Origin: Aliirhizobium wenxiniae
GTDB taxonomy: Bacteria; Pseudomonadota; Alphaproteobacteria; Rhizobiales; Rhizobiaceae
Direction of reading: 5' to 3'
Length of the DNA stretch: 64,000 bases
NCBI RefSeq assembly: GCF_014201355.1
Contig: NZ_JACHEG010000001.1
Coordinates: 310,001 to 374,000 of the forward strand
Shown here piece by piece: positions 8,916-16,189 of this stretch (its first letter is position 1; every line of letters starts with the position of its first letter). The translations under genes were made by a program, and so were the position numbers. The notes beneath the pieces are model-generated. The model was not told the DNA's origin. It worked only from the letters and a program-made list of their open reading frames with translations, and searched no databases.

Positions 8916-9574
8916 CTAGCTTATAGGGTTGGCATTGATGCTTTGCGAGTTTGCTAAAATTTCCAGAGGTGTGAAAACAAGGCATATGAAGCCGATTTAT
9001 TCGGAAGCATCTGTGTCTTCATCGTGTTGCCTATGAATGAATTCAATCAGCTTATTCTACGTAGGTATTAGACTGTCAACGACACGTCTTGTTTTTCGGT
9101 TGATTGTATTAATGACGGGGTGAGCAAGGCGCTTGGTCGGTTTGCTCATGAATGCCCATTGGCTCCCAAACGAAGTTTGCAAGCCTTTGGACGGTGTTTG
9201 CGTAGCAGGTGGCGGCTATATCGGAAATTAGGCGGACCTGACCTGCCGATCCCTCAGCTCAGAATGCGTTTCGGTAGGTATTGAATGGCGCTTCATGCAA
9301 AAGCGGTGGCGCTTTCCGCCTCCCGCCAGCGTCTATCGCATCACCCACTGTCGGCCGGTGTTTCTCTCTCTCGATGACGGTGACGCTTAGACAGTCAACA
9401 AACTCTGGAGCGCGGCATGTGGCGTCAGACTGTTGGCGCGATACGCAAGTCATGTGGCATATAATGCCAATGTCATGACGTGTTGATGCCGCTAGTTTGC
9501 ATTCCGGGATACGCAGCCTGATCGAGTTAGTTAGGGCTTTGAAAACAACAGTTTCCAACGCAAGGAACCGGCAC
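8916..9574. other. 659-bp intergenic region with an operator-like palindrome
   Basis: No convincing gene is seen between the divergent membrane protein and the SDR gene; the first 250 bp are AT-richer than the surroundings. A perfect palindrome, TGGCAT-ATA-ATGCCA (9455-9469), contains TATAAT (9460-9465), so a regulator bound there would block a -10 box. The only nearby -35 candidate (TTGGCG, 9433-9438) is spaced 21 bp away, so the promoter is uncertain. The AraC-family regulator encoded downstream is one possible ligand. Confidence 0.4.
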
Positions 9575-10426
9575 ATGGCCAACAAAGTCGCACTTGTCAC
9601 CGGCGCTTCTTCCGGTATCGGGGAATCCGCCGCCCTCAAGCTCAAGGACCTCGGCTACACGGTTTACGGCGCCGCGCGCCGTGTCGATCGCATGCAGCAT
9701 CTGACGCAGTCCGGTATCAAAATTCTGGCGATGGACGTGACTGATGACGCTTCCATGCAGACAGGGATCGATGCCATCATCGCCGAATTCGGCCGCATCG
9801 ACGTCCTCGTCAACAATGCCGGCTACGGTTCCTATGGTGCCGTCGAGGACGTGCAAATGGAAGAGGCGCGCGCCCAGTTCGAAGTCAACGTCTTTGGCGC
9901 GGTCCGGCTGATCCAGTTGGCCCTACCGCACATGCGCGCCCAACGTTCGGGCACGATCGTCAACATCACGTCGATGGGCGGCAAGATCCATACCCCACTT
10001 GGTGCCTGGTATCACGGCACCAAGTTCGCACTGGAGGCAATCAGCGACTGCCTTCGCATGGAAGTTCAGCCTTTCGGCATCGATGTCGTCGTAATCGAAC
10101 CGGGCGGCATCAGGACCGAATGGGCCGGCATCGCCGCCGACAAGCTGCGCGAGACCTCGGGCCACGGTCCCTATGCGGTGCAGGCCAACGCCATGGCGAA
10201 ATCCATGGTCGGTGAAGCCAGCGTCAAGCGCCAGTCACCGCCGCAGATCATCGCCGACACCATTGCCAGAGCCGTCACCGCAGCCAGGCCGAAGACCCGC
10301 TACGCAATCGGTTTCGGTGCGAAGCCGATGATCTTCATGCGCGGCATACTGTCCGATCGGACCTTCGACGGCATGATGCGGATGGCGACTGGTATTTCGA
10401 AGGCGCTCAAGACCCAGAAGGCATAG
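9575..10426 (+). CDS. Short-chain dehydrogenase/reductase
   Basis: 283 aa from the ATG at 9575, which follows AAGGAA; the reading frame stays open further upstream but without a ribosome site. Classical SDR: the NAD(P)-binding TGASSGIGE motif at residues 8-16, NNAGYG, the catalytic serine in NITSMGG, and YHGTK carrying the catalytic Tyr and Lys. The substrate is unknown. It is followed 21 bp later by an AraC-family regulator and then a second Rossmann-fold gene; the three appear to be one unit for oxidation of some small organic compound. Confidence 0.88.
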   Translation: MANKVALVTGASSGIGESAALKLKDLGYTVYGAARRVDRMQHLTQSGIKILAMDVTDDASMQTGIDAIIAEFGRIDVLVNNAGYGSYGAVEDVQMEEARAQFEVNVFGAVRLIQLALPHMRAQRSGTIVNITSMGGKIHTPLGAWYHGTKFALEAISDCLRMEVQPFGIDVVVIEPGGIRTEWAGIAADKLRETSGHGPYAVQANAMAKSMVGEASVKRQSPPQIIADTIARAVTAARPKTRYAIGFGAKPMIFMRGILSDRTFDGMMRMATGISKALKTQKA

Positions 10427-10447
10427 AAGGCATAGAAGGAACCGACG

Positions 10448-11482
10448 ATGGCGCAGGTCGATAAGTGCAAGATACCGCAGGCTTTCTGGCGGGCGACGGA
10501 GCAGTTCGGAATCCGTCCCGCAGCCCTGCTGCGGCAGGCGCGCCTGCCGGCGAGGCTACATCTTGGCGCGCAGGCCTTCGTCACCACGGCGCAGTATTTT
10601 GCGCTTATGCAGGCGATGGCCGATCTGGCCGGCGATGCAGCACTTGGCATCCGCATGGTTCAGATTGTCGATACGGCCGTCCATCCGCCGTCGAGCCTCG
10701 CCGCCTTCTACGCCCGAGACTATCGCGACGGCTTGACCCGGATCGCGCGCTTCAAGCGTCTGTGTACGCCGGAGCACCTGCAGATCGTCGAGGCGAACGG
10801 AGATTGCACCATATCCGTGGAATGGCCGTTCGCCACCGGCGCGGAGCCTGCGATTTCGGTCGATATCACCTTCGCGACGTTGGTGGAGCTTGGAAGGCGC
10901 GCCACCGGGCGACACATCTTGCCGCGCCGGCTGGAGCTTGCCCGACCGGGGCCGGCTGGCGCAACACACGCGGAGTATTTCTGCTGCCCTATCCGCGCCA
11001 GCGCGGCTCGCAACCTGCTGGTGATCGACGCGGCCGATCTCGACAGGCCGTTCCCGGGTCACAATCCCGAGATGCTGGAGATGTTGACGCCGGCCCTCAG
11101 CGCGGCGCTCGGCGAACTGGAAGCGCAAAGCTCGGTAAAGGAGCAGGTGAAGATCGTGCTGAAGCGCAGTCTCGCCAGCGGCCAGCCGGGCCTGTCCGAC
11201 GTGGCGAAGCAACTCGGCATGAGCGACAGGACGCTTCAGCGGCGCATCACCGGGGAGGGCTCGACCTTCCGCGACCTCCTGTCCGACGCGCGCCGGGATC
11301 TGGGCCGTCATCTACTTGCCGATCCGGCGACCGACATTGACGAAGTCGCCTGCCTGCTCGGCTACCAGGACACGACCTCCTTCTACCGCGCCTTCCGCGA
11401 ATGGGAGGGAATGTCGCCCAGCCGCTGGCGTGAAATAAACATGAACAGCCTCGGCCCGGCCGGAACCGTCGGTCTCCATTGA
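10448..11482 (+). CDS. AraC-family transcriptional regulator (OruR/ArgR type)
   Basis: 344 aa. The N-terminal about 200 residues fit the arabinose_bd-type ligand domain of the OruR/ArgR subgroup, and the C-terminal 95 residues hold the two AraC helix-turn-helix motifs (LSDVAKQLGMSDRTLQRRIT, then IDEVACLLGYQDTTSFYRAF) and the FREWEGMSPSRWR ending. It probably controls the flanking dehydrogenase genes; a palindrome overlapping a -10-like box upstream of the SDR is a candidate site. Start ATG at 10448 follows GAAGGA. Confidence 0.88.
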   Translation: MAQVDKCKIPQAFWRATEQFGIRPAALLRQARLPARLHLGAQAFVTTAQYFALMQAMADLAGDAALGIRMVQIVDTAVHPPSSLAAFYARDYRDGLTRIARFKRLCTPEHLQIVEANGDCTISVEWPFATGAEPAISVDITFATLVELGRRATGRHILPRRLELARPGPAGATHAEYFCCPIRASAARNLLVIDAADLDRPFPGHNPEMLEMLTPALSAALGELEAQSSVKEQVKIVLKRSLASGQPGLSDVAKQLGMSDRTLQRRITGEGSTFRDLLSDARRDLGRHLLADPATDIDEVACLLGYQDTTSFYRAFREWEGMSPSRWREINMNSLGPAGTVGLH

Positions 11483-11541
11483 GCCGACCTCCACTGCATC
11501 AAGAGCCGGGCGCTCGCTAGCGTACCAAAGGAGTCTATAGT

Positions 11542-12207
11542 ATGCCTCAACGCGTTCTTCTCGCCGGCAGTACCGGCTTGGTCGGCGGCCTCGTGGCTGC
11601 ACGGCTTGCCGGAGACGACAATATCGATCTCGTCAGCCTCATCCGGCGCGGGTCATCGGCATCGGGCCGGGCGATTGACTACGAAGGCCTCTGTGAGACG
11701 CCTGAACGGGTGTTGCGACCGATCGCGCCCGAAGGCGTCGATGTCGCCATCTCCTGCCTCGGCACGACCATTCGCACGGCCGGATCGCAGCCGGCCATGT
11801 TCCGGGTCGACCATGATTACGTGCTCGCCGTGGCGAAAGGCGCAAAGGCGCTTGGTGCACGCCAATTCATTCTCGTGACCTCGGCGAGCGCTGGTGGTCC
11901 CGGTTTTTATCTCCAGACAAAGGGCAAGATCGAGCAGGCGGTCATAGGTCTCGGCTTCGAGCAGCTTGACCTGATCCGCCCTGGCTTTCTCATCGGACAC
12001 CGCAACGAACGGCGCGTGTGGGAGGCGATCGGCCAGAGCATCTTCGCGGCTCTCACGCCGATCCTGCCCGGCCAGCTCTCCCGCTACGGAGCCATTCCCG
12101 CCGGGACCGTCGCGGATGCGATCGCCAGGCGCATCGCAGATGTGAAACCTGGCGTCACCATCATCGACAATGACGGCCTTAGACGTCTTTCCGGGTCTGG
12201 GCGTTGA
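11542..12207 (+). CDS. NAD(P)-binding Rossmann-fold oxidoreductase (atypical SDR / NmrA-like)
   Basis: 221 aa with an N-terminal nucleotide-binding motif LLAGSTGLVGG (residues 5-15) and the SCLGTT and VTSASAG segments typical of the NAD(P)H-binding atypical SDR family (YwnB/NmrA-like). Start ATG at 11542 follows AAAGGAG. It ends 123 bp before the left attachment repeat of the satellite, so the integration did not break it; before integration it would have run toward the 3' end of the tRNA-Ser gene. Confidence 0.82.
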   Translation: MPQRVLLAGSTGLVGGLVAARLAGDDNIDLVSLIRRGSSASGRAIDYEGLCETPERVLRPIAPEGVDVAISCLGTTIRTAGSQPAMFRVDHDYVLAVAKGAKALGARQFILVTSASAGGPGFYLQTKGKIEQAVIGLGFEQLDLIRPGFLIGHRNERRVWEAIGQSIFAALTPILPGQLSRYGAIPAGTVADAIARRIADVKPGVTIIDNDGLRRLSGSGR

Positions 12208-12330
12208 AAGCTCTTTTTGGGCTTCGGGCCCTTAGCCATTGACGCGAGCTTCCCCTGAGATCTGCCTCTAGAGGGTAAAAGGTGGCAATCGGCGGTAACC
12301 CGTTGGTAAAATCGCACGTTTTGATGAGAG

Positions 12331-12344
12331 TGGCGGATGGGGTG
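12331..12344. repeat. Left attachment-site core
   Basis: TGGCGGATGGGGTG, identical to 23493-23506 at the 3' end (CCA and acceptor strand) of tRNA-Ser. The identity ends abruptly on both sides. It lies 105 bp upstream of the integrase start and 123 bp after the last host gene. The rest of the gap 12208-12448 holds no gene. Confidence 0.8.
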
Positions 12345-12448
12345 TCCGCGTATCCGTGTAACGTATTGAAAATACGTATCAATAGACCTTGCCATTAGCC
12401 GTATTTTCCGTAATTTCCTTGTCGAGGTTATGACATTGGGGAAATGAC

Positions 12449-13633
12449 GTGGCTAAAGAAAAGCTCACCAAAACGAAAATTGAGAAGCTGACTAAGCCCG
12501 GTGTCTATAGCGATGGCGCGGGTCTTTTCCTACGCGTTCGGGTTGGTGGCTCAAAGTCTTGGCACTTCATATGGAAGAAGGACGGCAAGCGTTCTGAAAA
12601 AGCCCTTGGCCCATATCCCGGTTTCAGCACGCGACCGGTGACGCTGGAGCTTGCACGGGAAAAGGCTGACGAAATCCGAGAGCGGCTGGCCCGTGGGCAG
12701 GATGTTGAAAGCGATAAAGAAAAGGGCGAGCGGCCGACCTTCCGAGATATCATGCGAGATGTAATTGATATCAAGCAGAAGGCGTCCAAGAACGCGAAGC
12801 ACGCGGCGCAGTGGGCAATGACACTGGAAACCTATGCGAAGGCGCTTCACGCCCGCCCTGTAGGAGAAATTACGCTCGCCAATGTAGCTGACTGCCTCAA
12901 GCCTATATGGAGCGAAAAGCCGGAGACGGCTGACCGCACCCGAATGCGCATCGCCACGGTCATGGATGCTGCTAAGGTGCATGGGCACTACCAAGGGGAC
13001 AATCCGGCAGCGTGGAAAGGTGGGCTTGAGCACCTTCTTCCCGCCCGGTCTAAGCTGACGCGCGGTCACCACGCGGCATTGGATTACAAGGCCATGCCGA
13101 AAACCATGAAGGCTCTTCGCGCGTCCTCTGGCGTTTCTGCGCGCGCTGTTGAGTTCGCTGCTTTGACAGCAGGACGCTCCGGCGAGATACGCGGCGCGGT
13201 ATGGGGCGAGATCGACTTCGATGCAGCTGTTTGGATTATCCCCAAGGAGCGCATGAAAGCCGGGGTTGAACACCGTGTTCCGTTATCTGCTCGTGCAGTC
13301 GAGATTCTGCGAGAACGGGAACCCCATGCAACGGGCGCGCTTATTTTCGAGGGTGGCAAGGAAGGCCAGCCAATAAGCGATACGGCGATGGTGAAAGCTT
13401 TACGGCTTGCCAGCGGAACGGGAGACACGTTGCACGGGCTGCGATCTACATTCCGCGATTGGGCTGGCGATGAAACTCATTACCCTAGGGACGTCGCGGA
13501 AGCAGCCTTGGCCCACGCTGTGAGGGATAAAACTGAGGCAGCTTATAGGCGCTCAGATGCACTAGGAAAGCGTCGTGCCCTGATGACCGATTGGGCCGCT
13601 TACTGCGGAAAAGATGCGGAACCGAAGTCTTGA
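12449..13633 (+). CDS. int: P4-type tyrosine integrase
   Basis: 394 aa, GTG start with GGGGA 8-9 nt upstream. Residues 1-85 form the DUF4102 arm-type DNA-binding domain (KLTKTKIEKL, SDGAGLFLRV), about 95-200 the core-binding helices, and 210-380 the catalytic domain. The tyrosine recombinase residues can be placed: R243 in TAGRSGE, K270, H329/R332 in HGLRSTFRDWA, H356 in LAHAV and the nucleophile Y366. Integrases of this class use tRNA 3' ends, which fits the repeat at tRNA-Ser. It is at the end of the element away from the tRNA. Confidence 0.93.
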   Translation: MAKEKLTKTKIEKLTKPGVYSDGAGLFLRVRVGGSKSWHFIWKKDGKRSEKALGPYPGFSTRPVTLELAREKADEIRERLARGQDVESDKEKGERPTFRDIMRDVIDIKQKASKNAKHAAQWAMTLETYAKALHARPVGEITLANVADCLKPIWSEKPETADRTRMRIATVMDAAKVHGHYQGDNPAAWKGGLEHLLPARSKLTRGHHAALDYKAMPKTMKALRASSGVSARAVEFAALTAGRSGEIRGAVWGEIDFDAAVWIIPKERMKAGVEHRVPLSARAVEILREREPHATGALIFEGGKEGQPISDTAMVKALRLASGTGDTLHGLRSTFRDWAGDETHYPRDVAEAALAHAVRDKTEAAYRRSDALGKRRALMTDWAAYCGKDAEPKS

Positions 13634-13667
13634 TGGCTCAAGCAAAAAAATGTTTTAGGCCGCGTTT

Positions 13668-13696
13668 TTGTCAACAGATTAGCGAAAAAATATACT
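13668..13696 (+). promoter_or_regulatory. Satellite promoter 1 (alpA-rep operon)
   Basis: TTGTCA (13668-13673), 17-bp spacer, TATACT (13691-13696). It is a near-copy of the promoter at 18131-18159: TTTAG.CCGC..TTTTGTCAAC and the GAAAAA run before TATACTT recur, as do TGCG.TTTTT and GCGGAG.TATAA.CCA downstream. An imperfect inverted repeat (GCGTTTTTT and AAGAAACGC) follows the predicted start and could be an operator. Confidence 0.65.
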
Positions 13697-13855
13697 TGAG
13701 CCTATTTTGCGTTTTTTAGTTGCGAGCAAGAAACGCGCGGAGCTATAAACCATCCATCGCAAGTGAATTGGCGATCACCCGAACAATCAGCGCGTTTTCG
13801 TACCGGCCAAAGGAGGTCCGGTAATGACGAAGTGCGTCCAGAGAAAGGAGAATAT

Positions 13856-14059
13856 ATGCCTGAAAATACTTTGCCGCGCCTTATGTCCCCGAAGGAAGCA
13901 GCGGCCGAAACCACATTTTCCGCTGTGCAGCTTACGCTTTTGAGCGCAACCGGTCATTTCCCGAAAGCCGTCCAGCTTTCCACCCGTCGTATCGCTTATG
14001 TGCGTAGTGAAGTGACAGCGTGGCTTGATGAGCGAATTGCCCGCCGCACGGCTCACTAG
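13856..14059 (+). CDS. AlpA-family excisionase/transcriptional regulator
   Basis: 67 aa from the ATG at 13856, preceded by AAAGGAG; the frame is open upstream but not coding-like. The sequence fits AlpA proteins: RLMSPKEAAAETTFS, then GHFPKAVQL..RRIAYVRSEVTAWLDERIARR, a winged helix-turn-helix of the MerR/excisionase type. In satellites AlpA-like proteins activate the integrase or packaging genes. The stop codon overlaps the GTG start of the Rep-like gene (TAGTG), so the two are translationally coupled. A strong AGGAGG site also precedes another ATG at 13824 in a different frame. Confidence 0.85.
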   Translation: MPENTLPRLMSPKEAAAETTFSAVQLTLLSATGHFPKAVQLSTRRIAYVRSEVTAWLDERIARRTAH

Positions 14060-15198
14060 TGGAAGCGCATGCAAATGACTCCCCCGGTTGGGGCGGGAAG
14101 TTCAATTTCGAAAAGCTAGGCAAGAGGCGGGCAGCTATCGAGCCGCAGGCGAGTGGGCCTCAATCGGAAATCAAAAGCCGCTTCAGCCTGATATGGGCGC
14201 ATGACATCGGAGACGAGGATAACCACAAGGAATGGATTATCCGGGACATCTTCGGCGCTGGTGAATTCTCTTACATCGTAGGTCAGCCCGGAGCCGGGAA
14301 GAGCATGTGCGCGACCGATATGGCGTGTCACCTCGCAGCCGGTTGGGATTGGCACGGCTTTAAGGTGAAGAAGCCGAGCTTTGTGCTCTATATCGCGGCA
14401 GAACGGGCCAAACTGACGCGTAGACGCATTAAGGCTTGGCGCAAAAAGCATTGCTTCAGCGACGATCTGCCGGTGCTGGTTGTGTCTGGCTACATGAACC
14501 TGACGGACGGGCTGGAAGACGCGAAAGAGATAATCAGCGTCATTGAGCAGGCGGAAGGTGAATGCGGGCTGGAATGCGGTCTTATCGTAATCGACACATT
14601 GACCCGTGTCTTCGGTGGCGGCGATCAGAACGCCTCTAAGGACATGACCCGGCTGATTGATGCAGTGAGCTTGATACAAGAGACCGTTCCTCGCGCGCAT
14701 GTTTCCGTCATCCACCATACCACCCATGCAGGTACGCGAGCCAAAGGCGCGATTGATCTGGATGGCGCGGTTGATGTGTCGTTCATGGTCGGGCCGAAGG
14801 GCGGCGCCGTGGTGCTGGAGAATACCGGCGCGAACGATGGCAAAGAAGGCGACCTAATGGCCTACGAGTTCGAAAGCGTGACGCTCGGCAAGGATGACGA
14901 AGGGGAATGGACTACTGCCCCGGTTCTCGTTCCAGTGTCCCTGCCGGACACAAACGGAAAAGGGCTGCCGCCCCTGTCGAAGAGCCATAAGGACATTTTG
15001 GAAATTGCGCGCGAGTTAATGGGTGACAAGGAAGAGCCTGTTCCCGGCCAGTTGGTCAGGGAAGCCTATTACACGAAATACCCGAACAAGGATCGGGAGA
15101 CGCTCAAGCGGGGATATAGCCGCGCAATCAAGTCATTGAAGGATCGGGGACTTGTAGACGCCTCTGACGGCTTCGTTTCGATCATTGAGGGACATTAG
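14059..15198 (+). CDS. RepA-like AAA/RecA-fold replication ATPase
   Basis: 379 aa, GTG start overlapping the alpA stop. An AAA_25/RepA-like RecA-fold domain covers about residues 60-270: Walker A GQPGAGKS (75-82), LYIAAERAKLTRRRI, Walker B LIVIDT (175-180), and HHTTHAGTRAKGA. This family includes hexameric plasmid RepA helicases. The C-terminal 70 residues look like a winged helix (VREAYYTKYPNKDRETLKRG). Its 3' end and the next 90 bp carry a cluster of GGGACA/TGTCCC repeats, so it probably starts replication of the excised element at that site. Confidence 0.8.
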   Translation: MEAHANDSPGWGGKFNFEKLGKRRAAIEPQASGPQSEIKSRFSLIWAHDIGDEDNHKEWIIRDIFGAGEFSYIVGQPGAGKSMCATDMACHLAAGWDWHGFKVKKPSFVLYIAAERAKLTRRRIKAWRKKHCFSDDLPVLVVSGYMNLTDGLEDAKEIISVIEQAEGECGLECGLIVIDTLTRVFGGGDQNASKDMTRLIDAVSLIQETVPRAHVSVIHHTTHAGTRAKGAIDLDGAVDVSFMVGPKGGAVVLENTGANDGKEGDLMAYEFESVTLGKDDEGEWTTAPVLVPVSLPDTNGKGLPPLSKSHKDILEIARELMGDKEEPVPGQLVREAYYTKYPNKDRETLKRGYSRAIKSLKDRGLVDASDGFVSIIEGH

Positions 15199-15290
15199 GG
15201 ACATTTGGGGGACATTGTCCCGTTTGTCCCGGACATCGTAGGGGGACGGACAGGGACACACACCTTTAGGTGTGTCCCGGTGTCCCTCTG
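15187..15290. repeat. Iteron cluster, candidate replication origin of the satellite
   Basis: Within about 100 bp there are four GGGACA and four TGTCCC hexamers: GGGACATT at 15189, 15198 and 15209, GGGACA at 15253, and TGTCCC at 15216, 15225, 15273 and 15281. A small hairpin (ACACACC-TTTA-GGTGTGT) sits in the right half. The cluster starts in the last codons of the RepA-like gene. Satellite and plasmid origins commonly place initiator iterons next to the initiator gene. Function is inferred. Confidence 0.6.
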
Positions 15291-15321
15291 TCTGACACCA
15301 AACTAAGAAGGAGATACAATC

Positions 15322-15576
15322 ATGGAAGGAATGCGCGAACAAAACGAAATGGTCATCCGGGCAACGGTAGGCGAGCCGGTGGCGTGGGATGGTGGCGAAG
15401 AGGGACATGTGCAACGGTTGTTGACGCTCTTGCGCAAAAGGACCGTGCCATCTGAGCCTATGACGCTGGCACGGCTTACGGGCTTAACGCGGCTGGATGT
15501 CAACAAGTACCTGTTGCGGCTGAAGCGGGCCGGTCTGGCTGATCCAGTCAGTCATGGCAAATGGGTTGCTGTATGA
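15322..15576 (+). CDS. Small winged-helix DNA-binding protein
   Basis: 84 aa, ATG preceded by AAGGAG. The C-terminal half reads as a winged helix (VQRLLTLLRKR, LARLTGLTRLDVNKYLLRLKRAGLADPV, GKWVAV). It lies directly after the iteron cluster and could be a replication accessory factor, a repressor or a small-terminase substitute; no family assignment is possible. Its stop overlaps the next start (ATGA). Confidence 0.65.
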   Translation: MEGMREQNEMVIRATVGEPVAWDGGEEGHVQRLLTLLRKRTVPSEPMTLARLTGLTRLDVNKYLLRLKRAGLADPVSHGKWVAV

Positions 15577-15707
15577 AGCGCGGCAATCTGAACAGACAGG
15601 TGTTTGCACATAACAGCCGGGACAACCGATTGCCGAAACAGCCGATACCGGTGAAGGCGCAGGTGATTGTTGCTGCCGCTATGCGGCAGGTTGCCCGACC
15701 CTCATGA
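15573..15707 (+). CDS. Small basic protein of unknown function (44 aa)
   Basis: The ORF starts with an ATG that overlaps the previous stop (ATGA) and ends with a stop that overlaps the start of the HNH gene (ATGA). It is basic (MKRGNLNRQVFAHNSRD...). The double overlap in a translationally coupled chain is the main reason to believe it. No family is recognised. Confidence 0.5.
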   Translation: MKRGNLNRQVFAHNSRDNRLPKQPIPVKAQVIVAAAMRQVARPS

Positions 15708-16033
15708 GCAAATGGCCGTACAACACGGCGCAATGGCAAAGGCTCAGGCAGGCCAAGCTGATGGAGTGCCCGGTCTGCGAAGTGTGTCGTGCGCGTGGTG
15801 TCATCGAACTGGCAGACGTGGTTGACCATGACAAGGCGATCAATGCGGGCGGGTTAGCCTTTCCGCCTCTGTCCGACCTGACCAGCATGTGTGCATCCTG
15901 TCATAACCGCAAGACGAATGCGAAGGACCGACGCACCGCCAAGACAGGCAAGAGCAGCGGCTTTAGGCGGGCGTGGGCTGGCTTCTCAGAAAGCGGTGAC
16001 CCGATTGACCCGGAAGGCTGGACCGATGCCTGA
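15704..16033 (+). CDS. HNH endonuclease
   Basis: 109 aa. The zinc-ribbon HNH fold is visible: CPVCEVC, then VVDHDKAI with the catalytic DH, and CASCHNRKT. In many HK97-like phages and satellites an HNH protein of this size sits beside the terminase and works with it in genome cleavage for packaging. The position before the large terminase fits that role. The 156-bp gap that follows holds small inverted repeats (CCTACC/GGTAGG, CCTTC/GAAGG, GACGA/TCGTC) and is a reasonable place for a cos or pac site, but no such site is proven. Confidence 0.85.
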   Translation: MSKWPYNTAQWQRLRQAKLMECPVCEVCRARGVIELADVVDHDKAINAGGLAFPPLSDLTSMCASCHNRKTNAKDRRTAKTGKSSGFRRAWAGFSESGDPIDPEGWTDA

Positions 16034-16189
16034 CGGGCCTACCTGACCGAACCCAAGGGTAGGGGGCCTTCAAAGACGAAGGATCGAGTGCCTGGGATCG
16101 GCGATGGTCATTGGTGAAGACTTAGTTCCAAATTTTGAACGACGAAAAGGAAATCGTCATGGAAAAGTGAACAATGAAAGGAGACTATT

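Noticed and set aside
9259-9645. 128-codon minus-strand frame upstream of and into the SDR gene
   Set aside because: Its start half is antisense to the GASSGIG region of the SDR and its remainder covers the operator region; no ribosome site or motif.
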